Shown: positions 32,628-42,616 of the stretch, piece after piece
How the letters are laid out: each line of letters opens with the position of its first letter
Position numbering within the stretch: position 1 is the stretch's first letter
Assembly (NCBI GenBank): GCA_902788785.1
Contig: CADALT010000004.1
Location: 58,719-122,718 of the forward strand
Reading direction: 5' to 3'
Source: an uncultured Ruminococcus sp.
Lineage (GTDB): Bacteria; Bacillota; Clostridia; Oscillospirales; Ruminococcaceae
DNA: 64,000 nucleotides
Translations under genes and position numbers: made by a program
The notes under the pieces: model-generated
What the model was told of the DNA's origin: nothing
Database searches by the model: none
The model's input: the letters and a program-made list of their open reading frames with translations, nothing else

Positions 32628-34454
32628 TTATTTACCGATAGCCTTTATGCCTTTAATGTGCGCTGCGAGAACTGCGATGTCACTGACGTTTATATCACCG
32701 TCATCATTCACATCGGCAGCAGTCTGCTGTTCCTCGTTCAAAGGTTTTAGTCCCTTGATGTGGGCAGCTGTAACGGCTATATCGGATACGTTTATCTCTC
32801 CGTCGCCGTTGGCATCACCTATGGTCTTGTTTACGAAATTCATCATGTAGATCTCACCGTCAACAATGCCGTATGCAGTGCCGCCGAACTTTCTGCCTGT
32901 GTAGCCGCTGAATTCATCGAATACAAATGGTATAACTGCCTTGTTGTCAGTATCGACCAAGCCCCACTTGCCGTCTTTCTTAGCAGGCATAAGACCCTGC
33001 AATGCCCACATGGCATTTTCATACTCGAATGGTATTATGACTTCGTTTTTCTCATTTACCATGCCATATTTGAGAGTTTGGCCTGTAACGATACCTTCTT
33101 CGTTTTTTACATCTTGGTATTTTGCGCATACAAATGTATTATCATTGGGTGTCCATACATGATCGTATTCAAATGGTATCACGGTCTCGCCCTTTTTGTT
33201 GATGTAGCCCCATTTAAAGCCTTTGCCTTCAATATATTTCTTGGCAAATGCATAGTCCCCAAGGAACATACCTGCCTGACTGAAATCCTGAGATATGACC
33301 ACATTGCCTTCTTTATCCATGTATCCGCAGCCCTGTGTATAGCCGACACCGTCACCATAGAATACATCATCATGCTGACCGTCAAGGCTTATATACTCTT
33401 CCATGGAAGTATGGTCGTCGAACTTTTCCAGTGGGTTATCAAAAATGGTCTTGCCCATCTTTACCGTGCTGAAAAACGGTATAAGATCGCTCTGATAAAA
33501 GCTGGTGAAATATGCAGCAGGTTCGTTGCCGTTAAGCAATACCGAAAATGCCTTTGGCAGTTCCAGCACTACCTCGCCCTTGTCATTTATTAGGTAGCAC
33601 TGATTCTTATTGCAGAAATCATCATACTTATTAAGCTTGTCCTCATCTATGCTGGTTACCCATTCCTCGGTCTCGGGATCCCAATAGCTTTTGTCGTAAT
33701 TCATGAAATCAAAATAGTCAGCAGGCAGTATCTTGTTCTCAGGTATCTTTATGGTAGGATTTTTGCTTACAGGACCTATGCCGTTGCACATCCAGTATGC
33801 ACCGAGATAATTATCATCAAAAAGAATTTTTCCGTCCATATCACTGAACACAGGTGTCAGTGCAAACTGATCTGTTTTATTGCCGTTTTTTTCTCTGAAT
33901 CCATCCCAGCCTTTTTGATCGAAAGTATCGTTTTTCTCGTCAATAAAATCGTACCATTTGGCAGGCCATGTCATGATATTATAGTAGGCAAGGTTTCCGT
34001 TGGTGAGTACAAGTCCGTTATCGCCGAATCGGGGGGGATCCATTATAGGGTCTTCACCGTCCCAACCTGCGCCTATCGGAATATAATAATCATCCAGCAG
34101 AGCTTTTCCGTTCACATCTACTGCCATATACTTTATTGCTGAAGGCAGAAAGATAGTTTCCGCTGAAGTGGTATCGTCGTCATTGTATTTGACGAAGGTA
34201 TCGTAATACCCGATCTTTTTGCCTACCAGCAGTGTGCCGTCCTCTTCGTTTCTTAACTCGACCGTATCACCCTTGATGTTGAGCTTTGCTATCTTTACAT
34301 CATATTTCGGGTTGTTCGAGGTGACCTCATTTACCATTTCCTCGACGGTTTTCTTTGGCGCTGTCTCCTCGGCAGATACATTTACCGTGAAAGGTACGTT
34401 GCTCATTGCCATGACCAGCGCTACGGCAGCTGCCGCAGTTCTCGTGTGTTTCAT
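32628..34454 (-). CDS. Secreted WG-repeat protein with C-terminal type I dockerin
   Basis: 608 residues. The signal peptide is about 1-27 (cleavage near NVSA). The body carries WG/KWG repeats of about 45-60 residues, such as YMDKEGNVVI, KWGYINKKGETVIPFEY, KYGMVNEKNEVIIPFEY and KWGLVDTDNKAVIPF. The C-terminal 65 residues are a dockerin with two calcium-binding segments, GDANGDGEINVSDIAVTAAH and DVNDDGDINVSDIAVLAAH. It should attach to a scaffoldin cohesin; the role of the WG-repeat propeller is unknown. The start at 34454 follows AAGGAGG and gives the signal peptide. Confidence 0.9.
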   Translation of the reverse strand: MKHTRTAAAAVALVMAMSNVPFTVNVSAEETAPKKTVEEMVNEVTSNNPKYDVKIAKLNIKGDTVELRNEEDGTLLVGKKIGYYDTFVKYNDDDTTSAETIFLPSAIKYMAVDVNGKALLDDYYIPIGAGWDGEDPIMDPPRFGDNGLVLTNGNLAYYNIMTWPAKWYDFIDEKNDTFDQKGWDGFREKNGNKTDQFALTPVFSDMDGKILFDDNYLGAYWMCNGIGPVSKNPTIKIPENKILPADYFDFMNYDKSYWDPETEEWVTSIDEDKLNKYDDFCNKNQCYLINDKGEVVLELPKAFSVLLNGNEPAAYFTSFYQSDLIPFFSTVKMGKTIFDNPLEKFDDHTSMEEYISLDGQHDDVFYGDGVGYTQGCGYMDKEGNVVISQDFSQAGMFLGDYAFAKKYIEGKGFKWGYINKKGETVIPFEYDHVWTPNDNTFVCAKYQDVKNEEGIVTGQTLKYGMVNEKNEVIIPFEYENAMWALQGLMPAKKDGKWGLVDTDNKAVIPFVFDEFSGYTGRKFGGTAYGIVDGEIYMMNFVNKTIGDANGDGEINVSDIAVTAAHIKGLKPLNEEQQTAADVNDDGDINVSDIAVLAAHIKGIKAIGK

Positions 34455-34497
34455 TTTTTGATCCTCCTTGAAAATATATTTTAAGCGCATCATAGAA

Positions 34498-35013
34498 CTA
34501 TGATCTTTTAAGTTTTGCGGAAATATATTCTGCTGATGCGCCAAGGGCCGTGCCTAAGGTATTCATGATGACATCGTCTGTTTCGCATCTGCCCAGACCG
34601 AAATGCAGCTGAACCAGCTCGATAGTTACCGAAAACAGCAATCCGCAGATCACCGCCGCCCCTGCTTTGTATTTTACTTTATCGGGGATGACCACGGGCA
34701 GCGAAAGCCCGAACGGTACGAACAGAAAGCCGTTCATGATATTGAGCCTGTAAAACTCGGGAAACTGCTTTGCTGCCCGAAAGCTGTAGAACGGTATCGG
34801 GTAGAACGTGCTTTGTCCGTGTGCTCTCGAAAAAACGGTGAGCTCCAGTATCACCAGCACCGAAACTATCAGCAGTACAAAATTTATGATCTTCCAGTAT
34901 TTGCGTTTTATCTTGTGGTCGAATATCACCCACAGCACTGCCATCACCACGGATATAACGATGACGAGCCTGAGATCTCTGGGGTATATGTATTTATATA
35001 TATAATCTTTCAT
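34498..35013 (-). CDS. VanZ-like family membrane protein
   Basis: 171 residues with four membrane helices. The pattern YPIPFYSF, NGFLFVPFGLSLP, SVTIELVQLHFGLGRCETDDVIMNTLGTALGA is the VanZ-like signature, with the conserved E-Q and D-D-N motifs. VanZ itself gives low-level teicoplanin resistance; most relatives have no known function. No resistance genes are nearby. It is 43 bases upstream of the dockerin gene on the same strand and has a weak ribosome binding site. Confidence 0.87.
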   Translation of the reverse strand: MKDYIYKYIYPRDLRLVIVISVVMAVLWVIFDHKIKRKYWKIINFVLLIVSVLVILELTVFSRAHGQSTFYPIPFYSFRAAKQFPEFYRLNIMNGFLFVPFGLSLPVVIPDKVKYKAGAAVICGLLFSVTIELVQLHFGLGRCETDDVIMNTLGTALGASAEYISAKLKRS

Positions 35014-35172
35014 AGGGCTATTTTACCACTTTTGCAAGAGGTTGTCAATAAGGAGATCTGCGTTAGATGTCTGATGTGCTTTTTGATACTTATGCCACGA
35101 TCAAAAAAATATCTCTGCATTTTAAGGACGGATCTTCACAGCCCTTCTGCCAAATTATTAACAATATAGTCA

Positions 35173-35250
35173 TTGATTTTTGCGGTCGGCAGTTGTATAA
35201 TATAGATTGAAACGTTGTTTCAATCTATATTTAAGTTAGTTTAATCTAAC
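35173..35250 (+). promoter_or_regulatory. Exporter promoter with perfect 13-bp palindromic operator
   Basis: TTGATT (35173-35178), 17-base spacer, TATAAT (35196-35201). Starting at the last base of the -10 is TATAGATTGAAAC-gtt-GTTTCAATCTATA (35201-35229), a perfect inverted repeat covering the expected transcription start. A second dyad, AGTTAG / CTAACT (35233-35250), follows. This is a repressor-type operator; no regulator gene is adjacent. Confidence 0.75.
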
Positions 35251-35265
35251 TAGAGAGGTGGTAAA

Positions 35266-37050
35266 ATGAAGAAAAAGAAGACCGATCTCGGCTTGCTTTT
35301 TAAGACCATGGGCGCATATAAGATAACACTTGTGATAAGCGTTATCTTCGCAGCTTTGTCCGCTGTGGTGAATATTTATGCCTATACCTATATCTATAAA
35401 GCGGCTGATGAGATCGTATCCCATCTGACCGATATGAGCGGTCTTGATAATGAACTGCTCAAAAACTGCGGCAAAAACGTGATGTTCTGTATCTGCGGAG
35501 CGTTCGGACTGCACGGGTTTGCGCTGCTGTTTTCTCACATAACCGCATTCAATACTGCGGCAAAGCTGAAGATCAAGCTGATAAAACATATCGGCACTCT
35601 GCCTGCGGGATTTTTTGATACCAACACCAGCGGCGGTCTGCGAAAGCTTATCGAGAAGAACACCGATCTTCCCGAAACGCTCATAGCCCACCAGATACCC
35701 TATACTACTCAGTCTGTGGTACTGCCGATAGCTTTTGCTGTTTTTATGTTCAGGTACAGTGTGGCGATGTCGCTGGCGAGCATAGTGCCTGTTATCATCG
35801 GCTTTATCTTGCTTATGTCCATAATGGCAGGTGCAGGCGGAGACTTTGTCAAGAAATATCAGCAGGCAAATGCCGATATCTCCAATGCCGCCGTGGAATA
35901 TGTCAGGGGCATACCCGTAATGAAGACCTTCGGGCAGACAGCTGATTCCTTCAAGCGCTACAAAGATGCAACTGTCACCTTCACCGATTATGTAACGAAG
36001 TTCGCCATGTCCATGATGACTGCCGACAGTTCCTACAACACGGCGATAAACTCCATATTCTTCACGCTGCTGCCGACTGCTGTATTGCTGTTTGACAAAA
36101 ACCGCAGCGGGAGTGTCATCGTAAGTTTCGTGTTCTTTGTCTCGCTGATACCTATGGCGGTGACTATGTTAAAACGTATCATGAGCAATTCATCCGAAAC
36201 GATAATAGTCTCCGAAGCCATGGAAAGGCTGGGCGAGCTTTTGGCTGAAGAGCCCATGATATACAGCGGCAGTGCAGTCCCGAAGACTTCCGATATCTGC
36301 TTTGAGAATGTGTTTTTCAGGTATAATGAGAACACCCCGAATGCAGTGGACGGCATCAGCCTGAAATTCCCCGAGGGCAAGGTCACTGCGCTGGTTGGTA
36401 TGTCGGGCGGCGGAAAAAGCACCATAGCCTCCCTTGCCGCAAGAATGTATGACTGCACCGAGGGCAGTATAACCATTGGCGGTGTAAGTATAAAGGATAT
36501 CCCAAAAGCTGTCCTGAATGATATGATAAGCGTGGTATTCCAGGAGAGCACACTGCTAAAGACTACCCTTGCCGAAAATATCTCGCTGTACCGCCCCGAT
36601 GCATCTAAGGAAGATATACTTGCCGCCCTCGAAGCTGCGCAGTGCGGCGATATACTCAAAAGACTGCCCGATGGTATACAGACAGTCTACGGTTCACAGG
36701 GAACATATTTCTCGGGCGGCGAGATACAGCGTCTTGCCATAGCAAGAGCGATATTAAAGGATGCTCCCATCGTTATCCTCGATGAAGCCACAGCCTTTGC
36801 CGACAGCGAAAATGAGTACCTTATACGCAAGGCTCTGAAAAAACTTCTCAAAGGCAAAACTGTCATAATGATAGCCCACAGAATGTCTACCGTGACCGAT
36901 GCGGACAATATCTGCGTCATCGAAAAAGGCAGGATAGCCGAGCAGGGAACACATGATGAACTTATGTCTCTTGGCGGCAGATATGCGCAGATGGTGAATG
37001 AATACAACAGCGCTGTAAGCTGGAAGATAGGCGGTGAAGAGGTATGCTGA
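35266..37050 (+). CDS. ABC exporter half-transporter (first of pair)
   Basis: 594 residues: six-helix ABC exporter membrane domain (about 1-320) and ATPase with Walker A GMSGGGKST (about 377), signature FSGGEIQRLAIARAIL, Walker B VILDEATAFAD and H-loop IAHRMS. All catalytic residues are intact. It overlaps the next gene by 7 bases, indicating a heterodimer. Members of this arrangement export peptides, lipids or drugs; siderophore or drug roles are not distinguishable here. Expression should depend on the palindromic operator just upstream. Confidence 0.92.
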   Translation: MKKKKTDLGLLFKTMGAYKITLVISVIFAALSAVVNIYAYTYIYKAADEIVSHLTDMSGLDNELLKNCGKNVMFCICGAFGLHGFALLFSHITAFNTAAKLKIKLIKHIGTLPAGFFDTNTSGGLRKLIEKNTDLPETLIAHQIPYTTQSVVLPIAFAVFMFRYSVAMSLASIVPVIIGFILLMSIMAGAGGDFVKKYQQANADISNAAVEYVRGIPVMKTFGQTADSFKRYKDATVTFTDYVTKFAMSMMTADSSYNTAINSIFFTLLPTAVLLFDKNRSGSVIVSFVFFVSLIPMAVTMLKRIMSNSSETIIVSEAMERLGELLAEEPMIYSGSAVPKTSDICFENVFFRYNENTPNAVDGISLKFPEGKVTALVGMSGGGKSTIASLAARMYDCTEGSITIGGVSIKDIPKAVLNDMISVVFQESTLLKTTLAENISLYRPDASKEDILAALEAAQCGDILKRLPDGIQTVYGSQGTYFSGGEIQRLAIARAILKDAPIVILDEATAFADSENEYLIRKALKKLLKGKTVIMIAHRMSTVTDADNICVIEKGRIAEQGTHDELMSLGGRYAQMVNEYNSAVSWKIGGEEVC

Positions 37051-38783
37051 AAAAATTGTACGGCATCAGTGATAAGGGAGAAAAAGCCATGTACAAGGCT
37101 GCGGCTTGGCTCACATTGTTTGAGCTTTCAGCGGTACTGCCTGCGGTGCTCATGCTGTATGCCCTGAAACAAATGCTGGGTGTTTACGAAAAGGGTACGG
37201 GCAAGGTATCGGTGGCAAGCTTCATAATTATAGGAGTTTTGCTGCTGGTGCTGATGTATCTGTGCTATCGCAAAATGTATAAAACAAAGTATCTTGAAGC
37301 AGGCAGCGCCAATGCCGATATGCGAATGGAGCTTGCCAACAGCCTTAGGTCACTTCCCGAGGAGTTTCTCTCAAAGCACGACCTCAGCGACCTGACTTCG
37401 GCAATAATGGACGATATGGTAACTGTTGAGGGCGCACTGGTAAATCAGGTGGCTGAGACCATAAGCGGCGTGGTTTCGGGAATGATAATGCTGATAGTGC
37501 TTGCCTTTGTGAATATCAAGCTGACCCTCTGCCTTGCGGCTTGTCTGCCATTGGCGGCAGGGGTGATGGCACTGAGTAAAACAGTATCGGGCAAGACCCA
37601 CGAAAAGAACCGTAATACAAAGCTTAAAATATCCGAGGGCGTGCAGGAATATCTTGAAAACATCAAGGTGCTGCAGCATTCCGACAGCCTTGAGCGCTAT
37701 CAGGATAAGGTCGCCCACAGGATAAAAAAGCTTACCCCTGGACTTATACTCTTTGAATTTCTGGCAGGCGGATGTGTGTCGGCGGCTTATAATATCATGC
37801 GTGTGGGTATGGCGATAGTCACGATGGCAGGCGCAGGTATGCTTGTAAATGGCGATATAGCTCCGCTTACCTTTCTGATATTCCTCATCATGTCCGTGTG
37901 GATCTACGAACCCCTCACCAATGCCAATGAAAGCCTGGGTGCGCTGATAGCTTCAACTCTGGCGGCAAACAGATTAAGGACGATACGTGAATATCCCCGA
38001 CAGACAGGTGATGAAAAGCTCTCAAACAAGGGCTGTGATATATGCTTTAACAACGTGTGCTTTTCCTATGACGACAAGGAGACTATCCATAATGTCAGCT
38101 TTACTGCAAAACAAGGCGGCTATACCGCACTGGTGGGAGCATCGGGCAGCGGTAAAAGTACGGTTTGCAGACTGGCGGCACGTTTCCGTGACATCGACAG
38201 CGGCACCATAACCATAGGCGGTCAGGACATAAGCAAGGTGCCGCCCGAGGAGCTTTTCTCGCTGTTCTCCATCGTTTTTCAGGATGTCACGCTTTTTAAC
38301 GATACTATTTATAATAATATCCTCATCGGCAAAAAAGATGCCACCGAGGAAGAGGTACTGCGTGCGGCAGAACTTGCTGAATGTATGCCTTTTATAGATC
38401 GTATGCCCGAGGGCATAAACACCGTCATCGGCGAGAACGGCCATACTCTTTCGGGCGGCGAGAGACAAAGGCTTTCCATAGCCAGAGCTTTCTTAAAAGA
38501 TGCGCCTATCATTCTCCTTGATGAGTCAACAGCCTCCCTCGACCCCGAGACCGAGACCAGGATACAGTCAGCCCTTGAAAAACTTACCAAGGGCAAGACC
38601 GTAATGATGATAGCCCACCGTCTGCGCTCGGTGGTGGGGTGCGATAAGCTGGTCGTGCTGGAGAAGGGCAGGGTAGTCGGTGATGGAAAGCACGATGAAC
38701 TCATGTCAGCTTGCCCACAGTACAAGAGGATATTCGAGCTGCAAACTCAGACAGCTGAGATGAAAATGGACAGAGGTCAGTGA
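37044..38783 (+). CDS. ABC exporter half-transporter (second of pair)
   Basis: 579 residues: membrane domain with six helices (about 15-310), then Walker A GASGSGKST (about 370), signature LSGGERQRLSIARAFL, Walker B IILLDESTASLDPE and H-loop IAHRLR. Start overlaps the partner gene, and the two are translationally coupled. Both nucleotide-binding sites look competent. A terminator follows 40 bases downstream. Confidence 0.92.
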   Translation: MLKKLYGISDKGEKAMYKAAAWLTLFELSAVLPAVLMLYALKQMLGVYEKGTGKVSVASFIIIGVLLLVLMYLCYRKMYKTKYLEAGSANADMRMELANSLRSLPEEFLSKHDLSDLTSAIMDDMVTVEGALVNQVAETISGVVSGMIMLIVLAFVNIKLTLCLAACLPLAAGVMALSKTVSGKTHEKNRNTKLKISEGVQEYLENIKVLQHSDSLERYQDKVAHRIKKLTPGLILFEFLAGGCVSAAYNIMRVGMAIVTMAGAGMLVNGDIAPLTFLIFLIMSVWIYEPLTNANESLGALIASTLAANRLRTIREYPRQTGDEKLSNKGCDICFNNVCFSYDDKETIHNVSFTAKQGGYTALVGASGSGKSTVCRLAARFRDIDSGTITIGGQDISKVPPEELFSLFSIVFQDVTLFNDTIYNNILIGKKDATEEEVLRAAELAECMPFIDRMPEGINTVIGENGHTLSGGERQRLSIARAFLKDAPIILLDESTASLDPETETRIQSALEKLTKGKTVMMIAHRLRSVVGCDKLVVLEKGRVVGDGKHDELMSACPQYKRIFELQTQTAEMKMDRGQ

Positions 38784-38823
38784 TACCCCATCTGAACCCC
38801 CGTTAGATATCGAACACAAAAGC

Positions 38824-38862
38824 GATCCCGACAGCGTGACCATAACGCCGTCGGGATTTTTG
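38824..38862 (+). terminator. Terminator of the ABC exporter operon
   Basis: ATCCCGAC / GTCGGGAT stem with inner GCGT / ACGC pairing and a following TTTTTG. Confidence 0.85.
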
Positions 38863-39192
38863 TGCTTATTGATTATTTGTAAAAATTATATATTGTTCTA
38901 AGCTGTTACTTTGATCGTCACGAATAAAATCTGCGTTATTAAACGACATATATTTTCTGCCATATCCCGAGAACAGTTCCCAAATATCGAAGGCTTTGCA
39001 GTCGGTCTATGGGAAATTTTTTATGTCGTTTGCAGCGAAAACTCCGCTGTGGCAACATCACCCGAAACTGTCATTATTCCGGTATGCAAGGAACGATACC
39101 CTACCGCCTTGTCCTGTCGAGACGAGAGTGTGCATACCCATGGGCACAGCCCGCAGTTCTGCCTGTATCCGAAGGAAAGTCCGTGTGCTGAT
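38863..39192. other. Non-coding gap between exporter and DUF4132 gene
   Basis: About 330 bases without a credible gene. Open frames exist on the plus strand but have no ribosome binding site and continue antisense into the DUF4132 gene. Confidence 0.5.
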
Positions 39193-42100
39193 TTATTCTG
39201 TGAATACTTTTCTCAGCTGATACATTATCTCGCTGAAATACCTGTCACTGAGATCACCGATCTTTATATATTCCTGTTTGGGAAGTGTTTCAAATACCAG
39301 CTTATCCACCGTCACATCGGTCACTTCTCCTCTGTATATCTCGGCAGGTATTCCCGAATGCCGCAGGCTCGCCCTGATGCCGTCATTTCGGTCAAAGATG
39401 TCTTCTTTTGTAAAATCATCGAATATTGCGCCGTCGCCGACCTGTCCCTTGCTCCAGCCTATCCTGTTCATGGCAGAGGCAAGTTCGGTGCTCTTGACGA
39501 CATTGCCCTTGAACCGTCCTATGAAATCTTGTCCCTTTTCTTCTTCCGTGGGTCTGTATACACATCTGTCAAGCTGTACGATGGGCTGATCTATCTCATA
39601 ATCATTCAGCTGCTGCTTCCATTTGTAGGGCTCGTCTTTGCTCAGCTCAACAGGGTGAACAAGCCCGATGACCGCATCATCTGCTAAAGTAAATTCCTCA
39701 TCATCAACATTTGTCAGACTGCCGTCTTCCAGGTATCTGAAACTCTTTTCAAGCTTGCCATCCTTGTATATCCCCCAGATAAGTCCTGTGGCAAAACAGT
39801 GCATTATGGGATTTTCCATAAATATCTGTTTCCAGTTTTCCGTCGTCCACGTTCTGGCGGTGAGCAGGGTGTTTTCAAGGCGCACCCGCTGTGCGGCAAC
39901 CACGGTCTTCATCAGCTTTTTCATTGCCGTGAATTCCTTGTACACCTCTGCCGCTTGCTTGCCGTCCGATGTATTCGGCTTCGGCATCGTCTTTAACTTC
40001 TTGCCGTCGCAGTATATCTCAGGCTCAAGCTTTTGGGAGATATACACCTTGAACTGTCTGCTGCCGTAATCGAATATCCTGCACATATCCTTATCAAAAT
40101 CAAGGTCGGGTATCATGCGGTCAGCGAACTCCTCCTTGCTAATGCCGAGCTTCTCTGAGGCACATAACAGCGCATCAGCCGAGGCTTTGCGTATGGAGTT
40201 GAACCTGTGCTTGCGAGACATCTTCTCCACCATCATTATATAACTGCTGCTGCCGTTAAGGACAATTGCATGAGGTATCTCTTTTGCAAGAGCACCCTTC
40301 TGATACAGCGGCCATGTGGACATAAGGCTTTCAAACACTTCCAGCGCTTCCTTTCCGCCGTATACACTTGCAAAGTAAAGCACCCATTTGTATTTTGCCT
40401 GCGCCCCCAAAGTATCTAACCCTGAATATTCCTCAAAGAACTGCATCCAGTCTGATTTGACATCGGGAGGCGTACTGAGCCACTTCGTAAGCACCTCATT
40501 TGCAAGCCTTGTTACATCTTTCTCATCAAGCTCTGCGGTGATGATATCGGCATTCGGGTCCTTTATGCCCACTGAATTTGCAAAGCAGAGCATAAGCGCC
40601 TTGATATAGCTTTCATCCGCCGCTGTACCGTCCTTCTTGCGGACCGTGAAAAAGGGTTCCTTGAACAGCCAGTCCAGCTTTGATGTCTTTTTGCCCTTGG
40701 TCATTTCCTTTACCAGATCTGCGGCGGATACTTTCTCCTCAACGACTGCACTTTCCGAGACCACCGCCAGCATACTGCCTATGCGTGCTTTAAGCTTGTC
40801 GGTCTTTTCAGCTGCAAGCGCTTTTTTGAGCTCATCTTTATAAGCCGATGCACCCTGTCTCTCGATGATATCCAGTGCTGCAACTCTTGCCGATGATTTT
40901 TTTGAACCGAGCAGCACTTTTATATCGTCCTTCCACTCGGGGTGCTTTACGGCTATATCAGCCACGAGTTCACGTATCGCTTTGCTGCTGTCACCTGCAA
41001 GTGACATTATGCTCTTGCGGTACTTTACATCATTAGTTCCCAAAAGGGTCAGTGCGAGAGTCTTCGCAAGGACACTGCATTTTGATATATCTGCTGCTGC
41101 GATATCATCGGTACGGTCAGATAAAGCATCGGCATATATTTTGATCATATACTCGCAGTAGTATGAGTTTTCAGATATATTGCTGCATATATCCAGCACC
41201 TGTGCCATATCAGTATCATGTGAATAAAACCAGTCTATCAGGCTTGGGATACCGTCCTTGGAAAATCCTGTGATATCATTCAGATGGTCACCGTATCTGC
41301 CTATACAGCTTCCGATCACAGCAACACAGCGCATGATGAAATCATCGCAGCCGTAGTCTTTGATATAGTCGGTGCTCCTTTCCATTATAAAGCCCTTGAG
41401 CTTTATGCTTTTTATCAGTGGGTACAGCTCGTTGAAAGTGAGCTTATCAGCTATAAATGCTTCTATCTCTTCTCTGCGCTCTTTGAAGCTTGCCAATAGT
41501 GCTTCGGTTATATTTTCCCGTATCATGCTTTTGAATTCGTCATCGCCCACGGTGATAATACCGTTTTTTCTGTCCATTCTAAGCTTGGCGATGTGTTTGA
41601 GTATATTGCCTGTCCTTTCACGCTCTTCAAAAAAACCGGGCTGCATCTTTCTTGCAACTTCGATCTGCTTTCTTCCGCGTAACATAAACCCGTTGATATG
41701 ATCGAGTAGCTTTTCGTTGAGTATACCATCTACGGAGAAAAGAGTTTCTGCTGCCGGCGCTTGTTTGTTTATATACTTGTCGATAGTGCTGCTTATCTCC
41801 ATTGCATTTTCTGCCGCATACTTTTCAAAATGGACTTTCAGCTCCTTGTCAAAATGCGTTGCCGCAGCCAGTGCTGTCAGCAGGTAAACATCATCCTCAG
41901 CAATATCGCTTTCCATTATACCCCTGATAATGGAAACTGCTCTCTTTGCTTCGTCAGAGAGCTCGCCGTTTTCAGGTACTGTCATAAAGCTGAGCGCATT
42001 TGCACACAGCATGAGCTTTGTATGTACCAGTTTGTCGGAGGTAAGTTCTGCCGCTTCAAGAGTCATGCCGGTATCTTTCAGATATTCAATGCAGTTTACC

Positions 42101-42498
42101 CGTATAAGATTGCAGTAATTCACGGAAAACAGACGTGCCTGAGCCTCATCACCGTAGACCTCAGCAAAAGCATCATCTTTCATCTTTGAAATATAATATA
42201 TGTCGTTTCTTGTCAGATGGATCATCATATAACAGGATTCAGCATCAAGCAGCTTGTAGCTCAACAGCATATATCTTTTGATGAGCTCATCACTGTTGTG
42301 GGGCAGAATATCATCTTCTATCGCATCGAATAAATTTATTTTATCTGCTTTTTCAAGCAATTCCGGCTGCAAAGTCAACTTTTCAAAAAGCTCCATATCA
42401 CGCTCTTTTGAAATATCCAGCCAATCAAGCGCAGCTGCTGTTGTCTCTTTGTCGGTCATATATTGCTGCAGCGCAGCTTCAAGTTTCGGAAACTTCAT
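39193..42498 (-). CDS. DUF4132-domain protein
   Basis: 1101-residue cytoplasmic protein, largely alpha-helical in the first 900 residues with HEAT-like stretches (for example SGDSSKAIRELVADIAVKHPEW and KKSSARVAALDIIERQG). The C-terminal 250 residues carry the DUF4132 pattern (ENPIMHCFATGLIWGIYKDGKL, DDAVIGLVHPVELS, QPIVQLDRCVYRPTEEE). Related proteins often carry an N-terminal WGR domain; none is seen here. Function unknown. An AAGGAACC site precedes the ATG. It is the largest gene in the window and appears monocistronic. Confidence 0.85.
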   Translation of the reverse strand: MKFPKLEAALQQYMTDKETTAAALDWLDISKERDMELFEKLTLQPELLEKADKINLFDAIEDDILPHNSDELIKRYMLLSYKLLDAESCYMMIHLTRNDIYYISKMKDDAFAEVYGDEAQARLFSVNYCNLIRVNCIEYLKDTGMTLEAAELTSDKLVHTKLMLCANALSFMTVPENGELSDEAKRAVSIIRGIMESDIAEDDVYLLTALAAATHFDKELKVHFEKYAAENAMEISSTIDKYINKQAPAAETLFSVDGILNEKLLDHINGFMLRGRKQIEVARKMQPGFFEERERTGNILKHIAKLRMDRKNGIITVGDDEFKSMIRENITEALLASFKERREEIEAFIADKLTFNELYPLIKSIKLKGFIMERSTDYIKDYGCDDFIMRCVAVIGSCIGRYGDHLNDITGFSKDGIPSLIDWFYSHDTDMAQVLDICSNISENSYYCEYMIKIYADALSDRTDDIAAADISKCSVLAKTLALTLLGTNDVKYRKSIMSLAGDSSKAIRELVADIAVKHPEWKDDIKVLLGSKKSSARVAALDIIERQGASAYKDELKKALAAEKTDKLKARIGSMLAVVSESAVVEEKVSAADLVKEMTKGKKTSKLDWLFKEPFFTVRKKDGTAADESYIKALMLCFANSVGIKDPNADIITAELDEKDVTRLANEVLTKWLSTPPDVKSDWMQFFEEYSGLDTLGAQAKYKWVLYFASVYGGKEALEVFESLMSTWPLYQKGALAKEIPHAIVLNGSSSYIMMVEKMSRKHRFNSIRKASADALLCASEKLGISKEEFADRMIPDLDFDKDMCRIFDYGSRQFKVYISQKLEPEIYCDGKKLKTMPKPNTSDGKQAAEVYKEFTAMKKLMKTVVAAQRVRLENTLLTARTWTTENWKQIFMENPIMHCFATGLIWGIYKDGKLEKSFRYLEDGSLTNVDDEEFTLADDAVIGLVHPVELSKDEPYKWKQQLNDYEIDQPIVQLDRCVYRPTEEEKGQDFIGRFKGNVVKSTELASAMNRIGWSKGQVGDGAIFDDFTKEDIFDRNDGIRASLRHSGIPAEIYRGEVTDVTVDKLVFETLPKQEYIKIGDLSDRYFSEIMYQLRKVFTE

Positions 42499-42616
42499 TT
42501 TATATCGGTTCCTTTCATTATGATCATATCTCTGAAAAATGTATTATCAATATCAGGCAGGCTCATGTTATAATATTTCTGACTGTGTAAAAAAGCAGCC
42601 GGCGTATTGATTCTTT

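Noticed and set aside
32628-32820. The Asp/Asn-rich C-terminus of the WG-repeat protein as EF-hand calcium sensors.
   Set aside because: Two segments with the DxNxDGxINVSD pattern and IKG endings are the dockerin duplicate, not EF-hands.
35201-35229. The exporter palindrome as an intrinsic terminator.
   Set aside because: It sits on the promoter's -10 and start site, has no U tail, and precedes the genes it would end.
38911-39687. A long plus-strand frame running from the exporter gap into the DUF4132 region.
   Set aside because: It has no start signal and is antisense to the well-supported DUF4132 gene for much of its length.
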